Source of the DNA: Gemmatimonadaceae bacterium
GTDB taxonomy: Bacteria > Gemmatimonadota > Gemmatimonadetes > Gemmatimonadales > Gemmatimonadaceae
Length of the DNA: 33,311 nt
Reading direction: 5' to 3'
Assembly (NCBI GenBank): GCA_025453855.1
Contig: JALOPO010000002.1
Span: 1 to 33,311 of the forward strand
Positions 16,655 through 24,977 of the stretch are shown here, piece by piece; within the stretch, counting starts at the first letter, position 1, and every line of letters begins with the position of its first letter. The position numbers and the translations under genes were made by a program. The notes beneath the pieces were generated by a model. That model saw nothing but the letters and a program-made list of their open reading frames with translations. It made no database searches and was not told where the DNA came from.

Positions 16655-16745
16655 GCAACGGGCTCCGGATGGCGGGGAACGACCGAAATCGGGCATCGCG
16701 CGTCGGTCGCAGGGGATCGACCGCGCACGCGCCGAGCGACGCGGA

Positions 16746-16958
16746 TCAATCGGCGCGGAAGCCGATCACATGATGCGTGCCGTCGCAGAACGGGAGCTCG
16801 CGGCTCGCGCCGCAGCGGCAGAGCGCGCGCGCCGTGCCGGCGAAGACCACGCGTCCCTCGGCGTCGACGAGGCGGAACGGCCCGCGCACGAGCAGCGGGC
16901 CGTTCGCGCGACAGGCGATGGTGCAGCGGGCGTCGGCCGCCGCCTCGTCGGCCGCCAT
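16746..16958 (-). CDS. CDGSH iron-sulfur domain protein
   Basis: This 70-residue protein has one complete CDGSH-type [2Fe-2S] site: C47, C49, C58 and H62 in CRCGASRELPFCDGTH. The 3Cys-1His ligation is typical of the mitoNEET-like family. The N-terminal half has the usual bacterial lead, ANGPLLVRGPFRLVDAEG. Such proteins are small redox or cluster-transfer proteins of uncertain role. ATG 16958 lies 2 bases after the glycyl-tRNA synthetase stop, so the two genes should be translationally coupled. The pairing with a tRNA synthetase is probably only operon convenience. Confidence 0.93.
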   Translation of the reverse strand: MAADEAAADARCTIACRANGPLLVRGPFRLVDAEGRVVFAGTARALCRCGASRELPFCDGTHHVIGFRAD

Positions 16959-16960
16959 GC

Positions 16961-18313
16961 TCAGCCGTGCAGCCGCTCGAGCAGCCACCCCTTCACCTGC
17001 CCCGCCGCGACACGCACCTGCTGCAGCGTGTCGCGGTCGCGGATCGTCACCGTCTGGTCGGTGGTCGACTGTCCGTCGACGGTGATGCACCACGGCGTCC
17101 CGACCTCGTCCTGGCGACGGTAGCGCTTGCCGATGCTCCCCGACTCGTCGACGTCCACCGGGAAGGCGGCGCGCAGCTCCCGCGCGAGGGCATGCGCCAT
17201 CTCCGGCTGCCCGTCCTTCTTGGTGAGCGGGAAGACCCCCGCCTTCACCGGCGCCAATGACGGGTGCAGCCCGAGCACCACGCGCCCCTCGTCCTCGCCC
17301 GGCACCGCCTCCTCGCGATAGCCGTTCACGAGCACCGCGAGCGTGGTGCGATCGGCCCCCACCGACGTCTCGATCACGTAGGGGACGTAGCGCTTGTTCC
17401 CCACCGCATCGAAGTACTCGAGCTTCTTGCCGCTGAACTGCTGGTGCTGCGTGAGGTCGAAGTCGCTCCGGTTGTGGATCCCCTCGATCTCCTGGAAGCC
17501 GAGCGAGCCACCGAAGTCGAAGGTCACGTCGTAGGCGGCGCGCGCGTAGTGCGCGAGCTCGCCGGCCTCGTGCTGGTGCCAGCGCAGCCGGTCCTCGCGC
17601 AGCCCGAGCGAGAGGTGCCACGCCCAGCGCGCGGCGCGCCACTGCTCGAACCACTCCATGTCGGTGCCCGGCTCGACGAAGAACTGCATCTCCATCTGCT
17701 CGAACTCGCGCGTGCGGAAGATGAAGTTCCCCGGCGTGATCTCGTTCCGGAACGCCTTGCCGATCTGCGCGATGCCGAACGGGACCTTCTGCCGGCTCGA
17801 CTGCTGCACGTTCAGGAAGTTCACGAAGATCCCCTGCGCCGTCTCGGGGCGCAGGTAGACCGTGGCCGCGCTCTCCTCCACGGGCCCCATGAACGTCTTG
17901 AACATCAGGTTGAAGAGCCGCGGCTCGGTGAGCTGACACGTCTCGTGCTGGCCCGGCTGCTTGCTCGGCTTCTGCGGGCAGCGCGCATCCTCGAGCTTGT
18001 CGGCGCGGAAGCGCCCCTTGCACGCCTTGCAGTCCACCAGCGGATCGGTGAAGCCGGCGACGTGCCCGCTCGCCTCCCACGTGCGCGGGTGCATGAGGAT
18101 CGCCGCGTCGAGCCCCTCGATGTCGTCGCGCTGGCGCACCATCGCGCGCCACCAGAGGTCCTTGAGGTTCTTCTTGAGCTCGACGCCGAGCGGACCGTAG
18201 TCCCACACCGAGCCGGCGCCGCCGTAGATCTCGGAGCTCTGGAAGATGAAGCCGCGTCGCTTGGCGAGCGACACGAGCTTGTCCATCACCTCGGGGTGCG
18301 TGCTGGCGGGCAT
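16961..18313 (-). CDS. glyQS: Glycyl-tRNA synthetase, single-chain class II type
   Basis: This 450-residue protein is the alpha2-type GlyRS, which charges tRNA-Gly with glycine using ATP. Class II landmarks are present: motif 2 FRNEITP, RPETAQGIFVNF, and the motif 3 region VLGLHPSLAPVKAGVFPL followed by a C-terminal anticodon-binding domain ending GWLLERL. A Cys-containing insertion (DCKACKGRFRADK, with a later RCPQKP and HETCQL) could bind zinc. ATG 18313 gives MPASTHPEVMDKLVSLAKRRGF, the usual family beginning. An in-frame GTG at 18334 is less likely. It is coupled to the CDGSH gene and divergent from nothing; all neighbours are on the same strand. Confidence 0.95.
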   Translation of the reverse strand: MPASTHPEVMDKLVSLAKRRGFIFQSSEIYGGAGSVWDYGPLGVELKKNLKDLWWRAMVRQRDDIEGLDAAILMHPRTWEASGHVAGFTDPLVDCKACKGRFRADKLEDARCPQKPSKQPGQHETCQLTEPRLFNLMFKTFMGPVEESAATVYLRPETAQGIFVNFLNVQQSSRQKVPFGIAQIGKAFRNEITPGNFIFRTREFEQMEMQFFVEPGTDMEWFEQWRAARWAWHLSLGLREDRLRWHQHEAGELAHYARAAYDVTFDFGGSLGFQEIEGIHNRSDFDLTQHQQFSGKKLEYFDAVGNKRYVPYVIETSVGADRTTLAVLVNGYREEAVPGEDEGRVVLGLHPSLAPVKAGVFPLTKKDGQPEMAHALARELRAAFPVDVDESGSIGKRYRRQDEVGTPWCITVDGQSTTDQTVTIRDRDTLQQVRVAAGQVKGWLLERLHG

Positions 18314-18434
18314 GAGCGGACTGGCTGGGCGCACGCCTGGATGCCGCGGCGTCGTCCGCGACTGGATGGCGTGCGTCGTGTCCCGCCAATCTATCGCCGC
18401 CCGCCAGCGGCAGCGCCGTCCGCGTGTCCGCGCG

Positions 18435-19502
18435 CTACGCCCGCCGGCGTCGGCGTTCGGCGCCCAGCACCTCGGCGATGCGCACGGCGATCAGGTCGCC
18501 GTGGAAGCGCCCGGTCTCGATGAAGGTGCGATTGGCCGCGTACCCCGACGCGAGCACGCCGGCCATGAAGAGCCCGGGGCGCGTCGTCTCCATCGTGCGC
18601 GGATCGTGGTCGGGGACGCCGCTGTCGCGATCGATCCCCACCCCCGCCTGCTCGAGGAGGCCGCACTCGGGCTGGTAGCCGGTCATGAGGTACACCTGCG
18701 TCGCACGCACCGCCGGCCCACCGTCGTCGAGGTCGACGTGCGCCGGATGGATGCGCGTGATGCGCGCCCCGAAGCGGGCACGGATGTCGCCGCGCCGCAA
18801 CCGCCCCTGGATCTCGGGCTTCACCCACGGCTTCACGCCATCGTCGATGTCGTCGCCGAAGTGGACGATCGTGACGCGCGCCCCCGCCCGCTGCAGCTCC
18901 AGCGCGGCGTCGACGGCGCTGTTCCCGCCGCCGACCACCACCACGTCGTTGTCCCACCCCACGTGCCCCTCGATGAAGCGGTGCGTCACGTGCGGGAGCG
19001 TGTCGCCCGGCACGCCAAGCCGGTTGGGGCGCCCGAAGTAGCCGGTCGCCACCACCACGGCGGCGCTGTCGATCACGCGCGGCTCGCCATCCGGCGCGCG
19101 CGAGTGCACGCGCCACGCCCAGTCGTCGAGCTGCTCCACGTGCTCCACCGGCTCGAAGGTGCGCACCACCAGGCGATGATGATCGGCGACGGTGCGGTAG
19201 TAGGCGAGCGCCTCGCGGCGCGTCGGCTTGGGTCCGGGGATGGCGAACGGCACGCCGCCGATGCTGATGCGGTCGGCGCTGCTGAAGAAGGCCATGTCGA
19301 CCGGATAGCTCGCGATCCCGGCCACGATGCAGCCGCGATCGTAGACGCGCACGCTGTGCCCCGTCTCCTGCACGGCGATGGCGGCGGAGAGGCCGCAGGG
19401 CCCGGCGCCGACGACGACCACGTCGACGTCGCGCGGCGGCAGGGCGCGCGGCATGCGCCGCTCGGGGATGATGCGCGGGGCGGCGGGCAACGGCTTGGGC
19501 AT
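18435..19502 (-). CDS. ypdA: YpdA-family FAD/NAD(P)-dependent reductase (copy 1)
   Basis: This 355-residue flavoprotein has an FAD-binding GAGPCG (the Cys matches the active-site Cys of YpdA), the GIASYPVDMAFFSSADR block and an ATGYFGRPNRLG motif. A second Rossmann motif, VVVVGGGNSAVDAALEL, serves NADPH, and a C-terminal GLFMAGVLASGY. YpdA enzymes reduce bacillithiol disulfide; bacillithiol use here is an inference. Much of the sequence matches the neighbouring copy at 19588-20580, so the pair arose by duplication. The start is uncertain: ATG 19502 and ATG 19454 are both possible, and neither has a clear ribosome-binding site. The last residues are a run of arginines. Confidence 0.9.
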   Translation of the reverse strand: MPKPLPAAPRIIPERRMPRALPPRDVDVVVVGAGPCGLSAAIAVQETGHSVRVYDRGCIVAGIASYPVDMAFFSSADRISIGGVPFAIPGPKPTRREALAYYRTVADHHRLVVRTFEPVEHVEQLDDWAWRVHSRAPDGEPRVIDSAAVVVATGYFGRPNRLGVPGDTLPHVTHRFIEGHVGWDNDVVVVGGGNSAVDAALELQRAGARVTIVHFGDDIDDGVKPWVKPEIQGRLRRGDIRARFGARITRIHPAHVDLDDGGPAVRATQVYLMTGYQPECGLLEQAGVGIDRDSGVPDHDPRTMETTRPGLFMAGVLASGYAANRTFIETGRFHGDLIAVRIAEVLGAERRRRRA

Positions 19503-19587
19503 GGCGGACGGCGACGGCGCGTGACGGAAGGCCGCGGCGTGCACCGCGGACGATGCCCTCGCACGGTGCAACCGTCGCGCCGTGCGA

Positions 19588-20580
19588 TCAGCGCGCTGCG
19601 GTGCGTGTGGTGATCGCCGCCGCGATCAGCTCGCCGTGATGGCGCCCGTTCTCGATGAACGTCCGGTTGGCGTCGAAGCCGCTCGCCAGCACCCCTGCGA
19701 GAAAGAGCCCGGGAACCGGCGTCGCCATCGTCGCCGGATCGTGGGCCGGCACCCCCGTGTCGGCGTCGATCGGCACGCCGGCCTGCGCCAGCAGCCCGCT
19801 CTCGGGGAGATAGCCGAGCATCGTGTGGACCTGCGTCGCGGCGATGCGCTCGCTGCCGCGCGGCGTCGTCACCGTCACGTGATCGGGGGCGATCGCCGTC
19901 ACGCGCGCCTCGAAGACGCCGCGGATCGCCCCCTCGCGCAGCCGGGCCTCGATGTCGGGGCGCACCCACGGCTTCACCTTGGGGTCGAGCGTCGCCTCGA
20001 AATGGACGAGCGTCACGCGCGCGCCGGCCCGATGCAGTTCGAGCGCCGCATCGACCGCGCTGTTCGCCCCGCCGACCACCACCACGTCCTGGTCGAAGCC
20101 GGCATGCCCCTCGGTGAAGCGGTGCGACACGTGCGGGAGCGTCTCGCCCGGCACGCCCAGGCGGTTCGGACGGCCGAAGTAGCCGGTCGCGACGATCACG
20201 TGCGCCGCGTCGATCGGCTGGCTGCCGTGCGCACGCGACTCGGCGTGCAGTCGCCAGCCGCGCTCGCCGCGCACGAGGTCGTGCACGGTGGTGAACTGCC
20301 GCACGTCGAGCGCGAAGTGGCGTGTGACGGCGCGGTAGTACGCGAGCGCATCGCGCCGGGTCGGCTTGGCCGACGACACCACGAACGGCACGTCGCCGAT
20401 CGACAGCCGCTCGGCGGTGCTGAAGAAGGTCATGTCCACGGGATAGCTCGCGATCCCGCTCACCAGGCAGTCGCGCTCCAGCACCACCGTGCGCAGCCCC
20501 TGCCGCCCGCAGGCGATCGCCGCCGCCAGCCCGCACGGCCCGGCGCCGACGATCGCCACGTCGACCCGCTCGACGGTCAC
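19588..20580 (-). CDS. ypdA: YpdA-family FAD/NAD(P)-dependent reductase (copy 2)
   Basis: This 330-residue protein has the same architecture as the copy downstream: GAGPCG with the conserved Cys, GIASYPVDMTFFSTAER, ATGYFGRPNRLGVPG, NADPH-binding VVVVGGANSAVDAALEL, and GLFLAGVLASGFDANRTFIE. The NADPH motif reads GGANS instead of GGGNS, a small change. Start GTG 20580 overlaps the purA stop as GTGA and has a strong GAGGAGG ribosome-binding site inside purA, so the start is well supported. Coupling to purA is unusual for a thiol-disulfide reductase. The two copies may differ in substrate or redox partner; by eye they are more than half identical. Confidence 0.92.
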   Translation of the reverse strand: MTVERVDVAIVGAGPCGLAAAIACGRQGLRTVVLERDCLVSGIASYPVDMTFFSTAERLSIGDVPFVVSSAKPTRRDALAYYRAVTRHFALDVRQFTTVHDLVRGERGWRLHAESRAHGSQPIDAAHVIVATGYFGRPNRLGVPGETLPHVSHRFTEGHAGFDQDVVVVGGANSAVDAALELHRAGARVTLVHFEATLDPKVKPWVRPDIEARLREGAIRGVFEARVTAIAPDHVTVTTPRGSERIAATQVHTMLGYLPESGLLAQAGVPIDADTGVPAHDPATMATPVPGLFLAGVLASGFDANRTFIENGRHHGELIAAAITTRTAAR

Positions 20581-21875
20581 GCCGCCACTGCCTCCTCGAG
20601 ACCGATGATCTGGTCGCGGCGCGTGCCGACGCTCACGTAGGTGATCGGCGTCTCCACGAGCGCCTCGATGCGGTCGAGGTAGACGCGCGCCTCGCGCGGG
20701 AGCCCGTCGAGCGTGCGCACGTCGCCGGTGGGGCGCTTCCAGCCGTCGAACCACTCGTAGCGCGGCGTCGCATGCTCGAGCAGCGAGAGGTCGCCCGGGA
20801 ACTCGGTGTGCAGCGTGCCGTCGACCTCGTAGCCGGTGCAGATCGCGAGGCGATCGAGCGTGTCGAGCACGTCGAGCTTGGTCACCGCGAGATCGGTGAG
20901 CCCGTTCACGCGCGCCGCGAAGCGCACCACCACGCCGTCGAACCAGCCGCAGCGCCGCGCGCGCCCGGTGGTCGCGCCGAACTCGTTGCCGAGCGTGCGC
21001 ATCTCGGTCTGCATCGGCTCGGGGAACTCGGTCGGGAGCGGTCCGTTGCCGACGCGCGTGGTGTACGCCTTCACCACGCCGAGGATGCCGTGCAGCGCCG
21101 TGGGGGCGATGCCGGCGCCGATCGCCGCGCCGCCGGCCGTGGTGTTGCTGCTGGTGACGAACGGATAGGTGCCGTGATCGATGTCGAGCAGCGAGCCCTG
21201 CGCCCCCTCGAGCAGCACCGCGGCGCCGCTCTTCAGTGCGCGATGCACCACCAGCCCGGTGTCCTCGGCCAGCGCGAGGAGTCGCGGCGCGAGCGCCTCG
21301 AGGCGGGCGAGCGTGTCGTCGACGGTGACCCGCTTGTCGCTCCCGCTGGCGGCGAGACGCCCGTTGGCATGGGCGACGCCGGCCTCGACGAGCGTGCGCA
21401 GCCGCGCCGGGTTGCGCAGGTCGAGCACGCGCACGCCGCGGCGCCCCGCCTTGTCCTCGTACGTGGGGCCGATGCCGCGCCCGGTCGTGCCGATCGCCTT
21501 GCTGCTCGCGCTCTCGCCGTCGACGAGCTTGTGGTACGGGAGCACCATGTGCGCGCGCTCGCTCACGTAGAGCCGCCCGCTCACGTCCACGCCATCGGCG
21601 ACCAGCGTGTCGATCTCGCGGAAGAGCGTCTCGGGGTCGAGCACGACGCCGTTGCCGATCGCGCAGCGCACACCGGGATGCAGGATCCCGCTCGGGATCT
21701 GGTGCAGGACGTACTTCTTCTCGCCCACGTAGACGGTGTGGCCGGCGTTGGCGCCGCCCTGGTAGCGGACGACCCAGTCGGCGCGCTCGGCGAGCACGTC
21801 GACCAGCTTCCCCTTCCCTTCGTCGCCCCACTGGGCGCCGACCACCACCACGGTGCGTCGGGTCGAATCGAACAT
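20577..21875 (-). CDS. purA: Adenylosuccinate synthetase
   Basis: This 432-residue enzyme makes adenylosuccinate from IMP, aspartate and GTP, the first committed step to AMP. It has the family length and motifs: GAQWGDEGKGK (13-23) with the catalytic Asp, GGANAGHTV with the catalytic His, GTTGRGIGPTYEDK, the LLEGAQGSLLDIDHGTYPFVTSSN loop, the GNGPLPTE segment, and GRARRCGWFD, TKLDVLD. ATG 21875 is the family-like start (MFDSTRRTVVVVGAQWG). Sequence further upstream in frame is an Arg-rich intergenic read-through. It leads a coupled pair with the YpdA-type gene and probably has its own promoter, because a hairpin at 21996-22024 separates it from the upstream gene. Confidence 0.97.
   Translation of the reverse strand: MFDSTRRTVVVVGAQWGDEGKGKLVDVLAERADWVVRYQGGANAGHTVYVGEKKYVLHQIPSGILHPGVRCAIGNGVVLDPETLFREIDTLVADGVDVSGRLYVSERAHMVLPYHKLVDGESASSKAIGTTGRGIGPTYEDKAGRRGVRVLDLRNPARLRTLVEAGVAHANGRLAASGSDKRVTVDDTLARLEALAPRLLALAEDTGLVVHRALKSGAAVLLEGAQGSLLDIDHGTYPFVTSSNTTAGGAAIGAGIAPTALHGILGVVKAYTTRVGNGPLPTEFPEPMQTEMRTLGNEFGATTGRARRCGWFDGVVVRFAARVNGLTDLAVTKLDVLDTLDRLAICTGYEVDGTLHTEFPGDLSLLEHATPRYEWFDGWKRPTGDVRTLDGLPREARVYLDRIEALVETPITYVSVGTRRDQIIGLEEAVAA
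20591..20597 (-). promoter_or_regulatory. Ribosome-binding site fixing a GTG start
   Basis: On the minus strand GAGGAGG lies 10 bases before the GTG at 20580, within the last codons of purA. It supports the GTGA overlap start of the second YpdA-type gene. Confidence 0.75.
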
Positions 21876-21995
21876 CAGCGCGCTCGCTCCGGCACGGGGC
21901 TCCGGGGGGAGGAAGTGCCGGCGAATGGATCTCGGGACCGGGATCGCGCCGGGTCGCCGACCGGAGCCCGAGGCCCGGCGCGCCCGCGAACGCGA

Positions 21996-22024
21996 AACGC
22001 CCCGGGCGGGGTGCCCGAGGCGTT
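21996..22024 (-). terminator. Probable intrinsic terminator of the DUF456 gene
   Basis: A 12-base stem with one mismatch (21996-22007 with 22013-22024) closes on a 5-base loop. On the minus strand the stem ends GGCGTTTCG, giving a short T run. It starts 56 bases after the DUF456 stop and lies upstream of purA, so it would separate the two transcripts. Confidence 0.6.
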
Positions 22025-22079
22025 GGTGGAATCTACGCGGGGCGGTGCGCCGGGGCGACCGGCGATGCCCCACACGGCG

Positions 22080-22577
22080 TCAGGCCCACGCCGCGGCCAC
22101 GAGCCAGACGCCGACCACGAGCCCCAGCATCGCCTTCTGCGCGGTGGCGACGGCGCGGCCGATCATCGCCCCCATCGCCACCTGGCGCGCCTTGAGGGCG
22201 TCCTTCTCGAGCGTGTACTCGGCCACCAGCGCGCCGGCGAAGGCCCCCGCGAAGGCGCCGATCACGGAGCCGATCACCGGCACCGGGACGCCGAGCATCG
22301 CCCCGGCGAGCCCGCCCGCGATCGCCCCCCACGACGCACGCCGCGACCCGCCGTAGCGGCGCGCGTAGCCGGCGGAGGTGCGGAACTCGACGACCTCGGC
22401 CACCGCCGCGATGGCGGCACAGAGGGCGAGCGTCCCCCACGAGAGCGTGGGCGGCGAGACCAGCAGCCGGTGGCCGACGCCGGCGAAGATCATGAGCCAG
22501 AGCCCGGGCAGGCCGAGGGCGACGAGGGCGAGCCCGGCGAGCACGGCGGCGACGAGCAGGAGGGTGGCGACGGTCAT
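22080..22577 (-). CDS. DUF456 family membrane protein
   Basis: This 165-residue, strongly hydrophobic protein has the DUF456 pattern. An N-terminal helix pair (VATLLLVAAVLAGLALVALGLPGLWLMIF type) is followed by the family block VVEFRTSAGYARRYGGSRRASWGAIAGGLAGAMLG. A Gly-rich helix (VIGSVIGAFAGAFAGALVAE) and a C-terminal helix complete it. Four or five inner-membrane helices are expected. The function is unknown; the glycine zipper-like helices resemble those of small membrane-permeabilising or scaffold proteins, but this is only a resemblance. It is transcribed away from the ACT-DUF5612 gene across a 460-base gap holding two structured repeats. Confidence 0.92.
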   Translation of the reverse strand: MTVATLLLVAAVLAGLALVALGLPGLWLMIFAGVGHRLLVSPPTLSWGTLALCAAIAAVAEVVEFRTSAGYARRYGGSRRASWGAIAGGLAGAMLGVPVPVIGSVIGAFAGAFAGALVAEYTLEKDALKARQVAMGAMIGRAVATAQKAMLGLVVGVWLVAAAWA

Positions 22578-22645
22578 GCGAAAACGTACGCGGCACCCGC
22601 GGGACGAGTGTCAGCCCATGCGGCAGGCCAACGTACACCACATGC

Positions 22646-22744
22646 CTCCGTGCTCCGGTCGTCCCCGTTTCTCCGTTTTTCGAGGCAGTTCAGGGCCAGC
22701 AACGGCACGGAAAGCGGAGGAACGGGGACGACCGGAGCACGGAG
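22646..22744. repeat. Inverted repeat with 30-base arms
   Basis: Arms 22646-22675 and 22715-22744 are reverse complements with one mismatch and enclose 39 bases. The left arm is pyrimidine-rich (CTCCGTGCTCCGGTCGTCC start). It lies in the 22578-23037 gap between the divergent DUF456 and ACT-DUF5612 genes. No coding sequence is convincing in it. The rest of the gap holds the hairpin at 22917-22958 and otherwise unremarkable GC-rich DNA in which I cannot place promoters with confidence. Confidence 0.85.
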
Positions 22745-22916
22745 AAGTGCGGGTCGCGATGTTGCGATGGGACGCGAGGAGTCGCGAGGAACGGCAACTG
22801 AATGTCGTGGCGAACGGCGCGATCGGGCGGGTCCGAGCGTGCCGCGACCAACGCAACGGCGGTGCGCCGTTCTTCGCGTCACCTCGCGGCGCCTTCGCAT
22901 CATCGCGGCCCGCCGT

Positions 22917-22958
22917 TGCCCCCCGCGGTGCCAGGCACCTCTGGCACCGCGGGGGGCA
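22917..22958. repeat. 18-base-stem hairpin with GGTGCCAGGCACC core
   Basis: Perfect arms 22917-22934 and 22941-22958 flank a six-base loop. The stem contains six C and six G in a row and would be extremely stable. The sequence GGTGCCAGGCACC (22927-22939) is shared with the hairpin at 15891-15921. It lies 79 bases before the ACT-DUF5612 start, inside what would be its leader or promoter region, and is not placed as a terminator for any gene in the window. Confidence 0.75.
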
Positions 22959-23037
22959 CCAGACGGCTCCCGTACCCTCCGCCTCCGCGGCGCTCACCAT
23001 TGGCGCGCCATCGGAGCGCCGTGCGACATTGGCGATC

Positions 23038-23694
23038 ATGCCTCGCATCGGCCTCCTCGTCACGACTGGCACCGGCCCCGGAGTCCTGCACGAACTCACC
23101 GGGGTGATCGCCCGCCGCCGCGGCGACATCGCGTCGGTGGACATCGTGGGGCAACAGGGCGACGCGTCGCGCACCTACTTCGAGCTCGAACTTCCGGACG
23201 ATGACGCCACGCCGCTTGTCGCCGAGCTGCGGGCACTCGCCAGCGTGCGCGCGGTGACGCTCGTGAACACGATGGGCGTCATCTACGGCAAGCGGATCAT
23301 CATCATGGGCGGTGGGGCGCAGGTCGGGCAGGTCGCGATCGGCGCGATCTCCGAGGCCGACCGCCACAACATCCGCGGCGAGCGCATCTCGGTCGACACG
23401 ATCCCGCTCGTTGGCGAGCAACCCCTGGCCGACGCCGTGCGCGCGGTGGCGCGCCTGCCGCGCGCGAGCGCGCTGGTGCTCGCGGGGTCGCTCATGGGCG
23501 GCGAGATCGAGCAGGCGGTGCGCGACGTGCGCGCGCAGGGGCTCCTCGTCGTCTCGCTCAACATGGCCGGCTCGGTCCCCGACGCGGCCGATCTCGTCGT
23601 CACCGATCCGGTGCAGGCGGGGGTGATGACGGTCATGGCCGTCGCCGACACGGCGCGCTTCACCGTGGCGCGGCTGCAACGGCGCGTCTTCTGA
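23038..23694 (+). CDS. ACT domain-containing DUF5612 family protein
   Basis: This 218-residue protein has an N-terminal ACT-type regulatory domain at about 1-82 (RIGLLVTTGTGPGVLHELTGVIARRRGDI, the small-ligand-binding fold). A C-terminal domain opens with MGVIYGKRIIIMGGGAQVGQVAIGAISEADRHNIRGERISVDTIPLVGE, which I recognise as DUF5612-like; GGGAQVGQVA suggests a nucleotide-binding turn. Such proteins are best known from methanogenic archaea and some bacteria and have no established function. ATG 23038 is chosen because the ACT fold begins at once. No strong ribosome-binding site is seen. The MFS gene follows after 10 bases, so the two likely form an operon. Confidence 0.85.
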   Translation: MPRIGLLVTTGTGPGVLHELTGVIARRRGDIASVDIVGQQGDASRTYFELELPDDDATPLVAELRALASVRAVTLVNTMGVIYGKRIIIMGGGAQVGQVAIGAISEADRHNIRGERISVDTIPLVGEQPLADAVRAVARLPRASALVLAGSLMGGEIEQAVRDVRAQGLLVVSLNMAGSVPDAADLVVTDPVQAGVMTVMAVADTARFTVARLQRRVF

Positions 23695-23704
23695 CCCGCC
23701 GCGC

Positions 23705-24943
23705 ATGACCACCGCCGCGCGTCGCCCCGCCGTCGGCTTCATCCTCGTGACCGTGCTGATCGACATGATCGGCTTCGGGCTCGCGTTCCCCGTCCTCCCG
23801 CTCCTCGTCGGCGACTTCACTCCCGATCGTGCACAGCAGTCGATCTGGACGGGGGTGCTGGCGGGCGCGTACGGACTGATGCAGTGGCTCGCCGCGCCGC
23901 TCCTCGGCGCGCTCAGCGATCGCGTCGGCCGCCGACCGGTGCTGGTGGTCGCGATCCTCGGCCTCGGCGCGCACCACCTGCTCATGGCGCTCGCCCCCTC
24001 GCTCTGGTTCATGCTCGCCGCGCGGCTCATCGGCGGCGCGGCCGGCGCGACCTTCTCGGTGGCGGGCGCCTACGTCTCCGACATCACCGCCCCCGCCGAT
24101 CGCGCGAAGGCGTTCGGCATGCTCGGCGCCACCTTCGGCCTCGGCTTCATCCTCGGGCCGGTGATCGGCGGCCTCCTCGGCGACCTCGACCCGCGCATGC
24201 CGTTCATCGTCGCGGCCGGCGCGTCGCTCGTGAACGCCTGCTACGGCGCGCTCGTCGTCCCCGAGTCGCTGGCGCCCGAGCATCGGGCGCCCTTCTCGTT
24301 CGCGCGCGCGAACCCGTTCGGCGCGCTGCACGCCCTCGTCGCGCAGCGCGCCACCGGGCCGCTGGTGCGCGTCTTCGTCCTCTACTCGCTCGCCCACGCC
24401 ATGATGGTCGAGACGTGGGTGCTCTACACGCGCTTCCGCTTCGGCTGGGGGCCGCGCGAGAACGGCATCTCGCTCTTCATCGTCGGTGTGGTGGCGACGA
24501 TCGTGGGCGCGTGGGGGCTCGGGAAGATGATCGCCGCCTGGGGCGACGTCCGCGTCGCGCTCCTCGCCCTCGCCAGCGGCGTGGTCGCCTACCTGGGCTA
24601 CGCACTGAGCGTGACGCCATGGATGATCTACGCGGTGACGATCCTCGTCTTCCCGCTCCACGCCACGACTCCCGCGCTCAAGGGGATCGTCTCGCGCACC
24701 ACGCCCCCGGATGCACAGGGCGTGACGATGGGCGCCCTCGACGGCATCTACGCGCTCATGGCGGTGATCGGCCCCCTCCTCGGCACGAACCTCCTCGCGC
24801 TGGTGAGCGACGCACCGGCCGCCTCGCCGCAGCTCGGCATCGTCTTCTTCACCTGCGCAGCCCTGCAGGCCGCCGCGTTCAAGCTCGCCCGCCGCCACCT
24901 CGCTGCCGTCCCCATTGCCGATGTCTCCGCCGCGTCGGCCTGA
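23705..24943 (+). CDS. MFS transporter, TetA-like (TCR/Tet family)
   Basis: This 412-residue protein has about twelve hydrophobic helices and the drug:H+ antiporter landmarks. Helix 1 carries LIDMIGFGLAFPVLP. The conserved loop 2-3 motif is GALSDRVGRRPVL, and helix 5 has the antiporter signature FGLGFILGPVIGG. These match the TetA group of tetracycline and related exporters and also TCR-like sugar or metabolite permeases, so the substrate is open. It follows the ACT-DUF5612 gene by 10 bases, which could hint at export of an amino-acid-related compound, but this is only inference. It converges with the aldolase gene across a large inverted repeat. Confidence 0.93.
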   Translation: MTTAARRPAVGFILVTVLIDMIGFGLAFPVLPLLVGDFTPDRAQQSIWTGVLAGAYGLMQWLAAPLLGALSDRVGRRPVLVVAILGLGAHHLLMALAPSLWFMLAARLIGGAAGATFSVAGAYVSDITAPADRAKAFGMLGATFGLGFILGPVIGGLLGDLDPRMPFIVAAGASLVNACYGALVVPESLAPEHRAPFSFARANPFGALHALVAQRATGPLVRVFVLYSLAHAMMVETWVLYTRFRFGWGPRENGISLFIVGVVATIVGAWGLGKMIAAWGDVRVALLALASGVVAYLGYALSVTPWMIYAVTILVFPLHATTPALKGIVSRTTPPDAQGVTMGALDGIYALMAVIGPLLGTNLLALVSDAPAASPQLGIVFFTCAALQAAAFKLARRHLAAVPIADVSAASA

Positions 24944-24977
24944 GCGTGCGTGCGAGCTCGCTGCTTCGTTCCGGATG

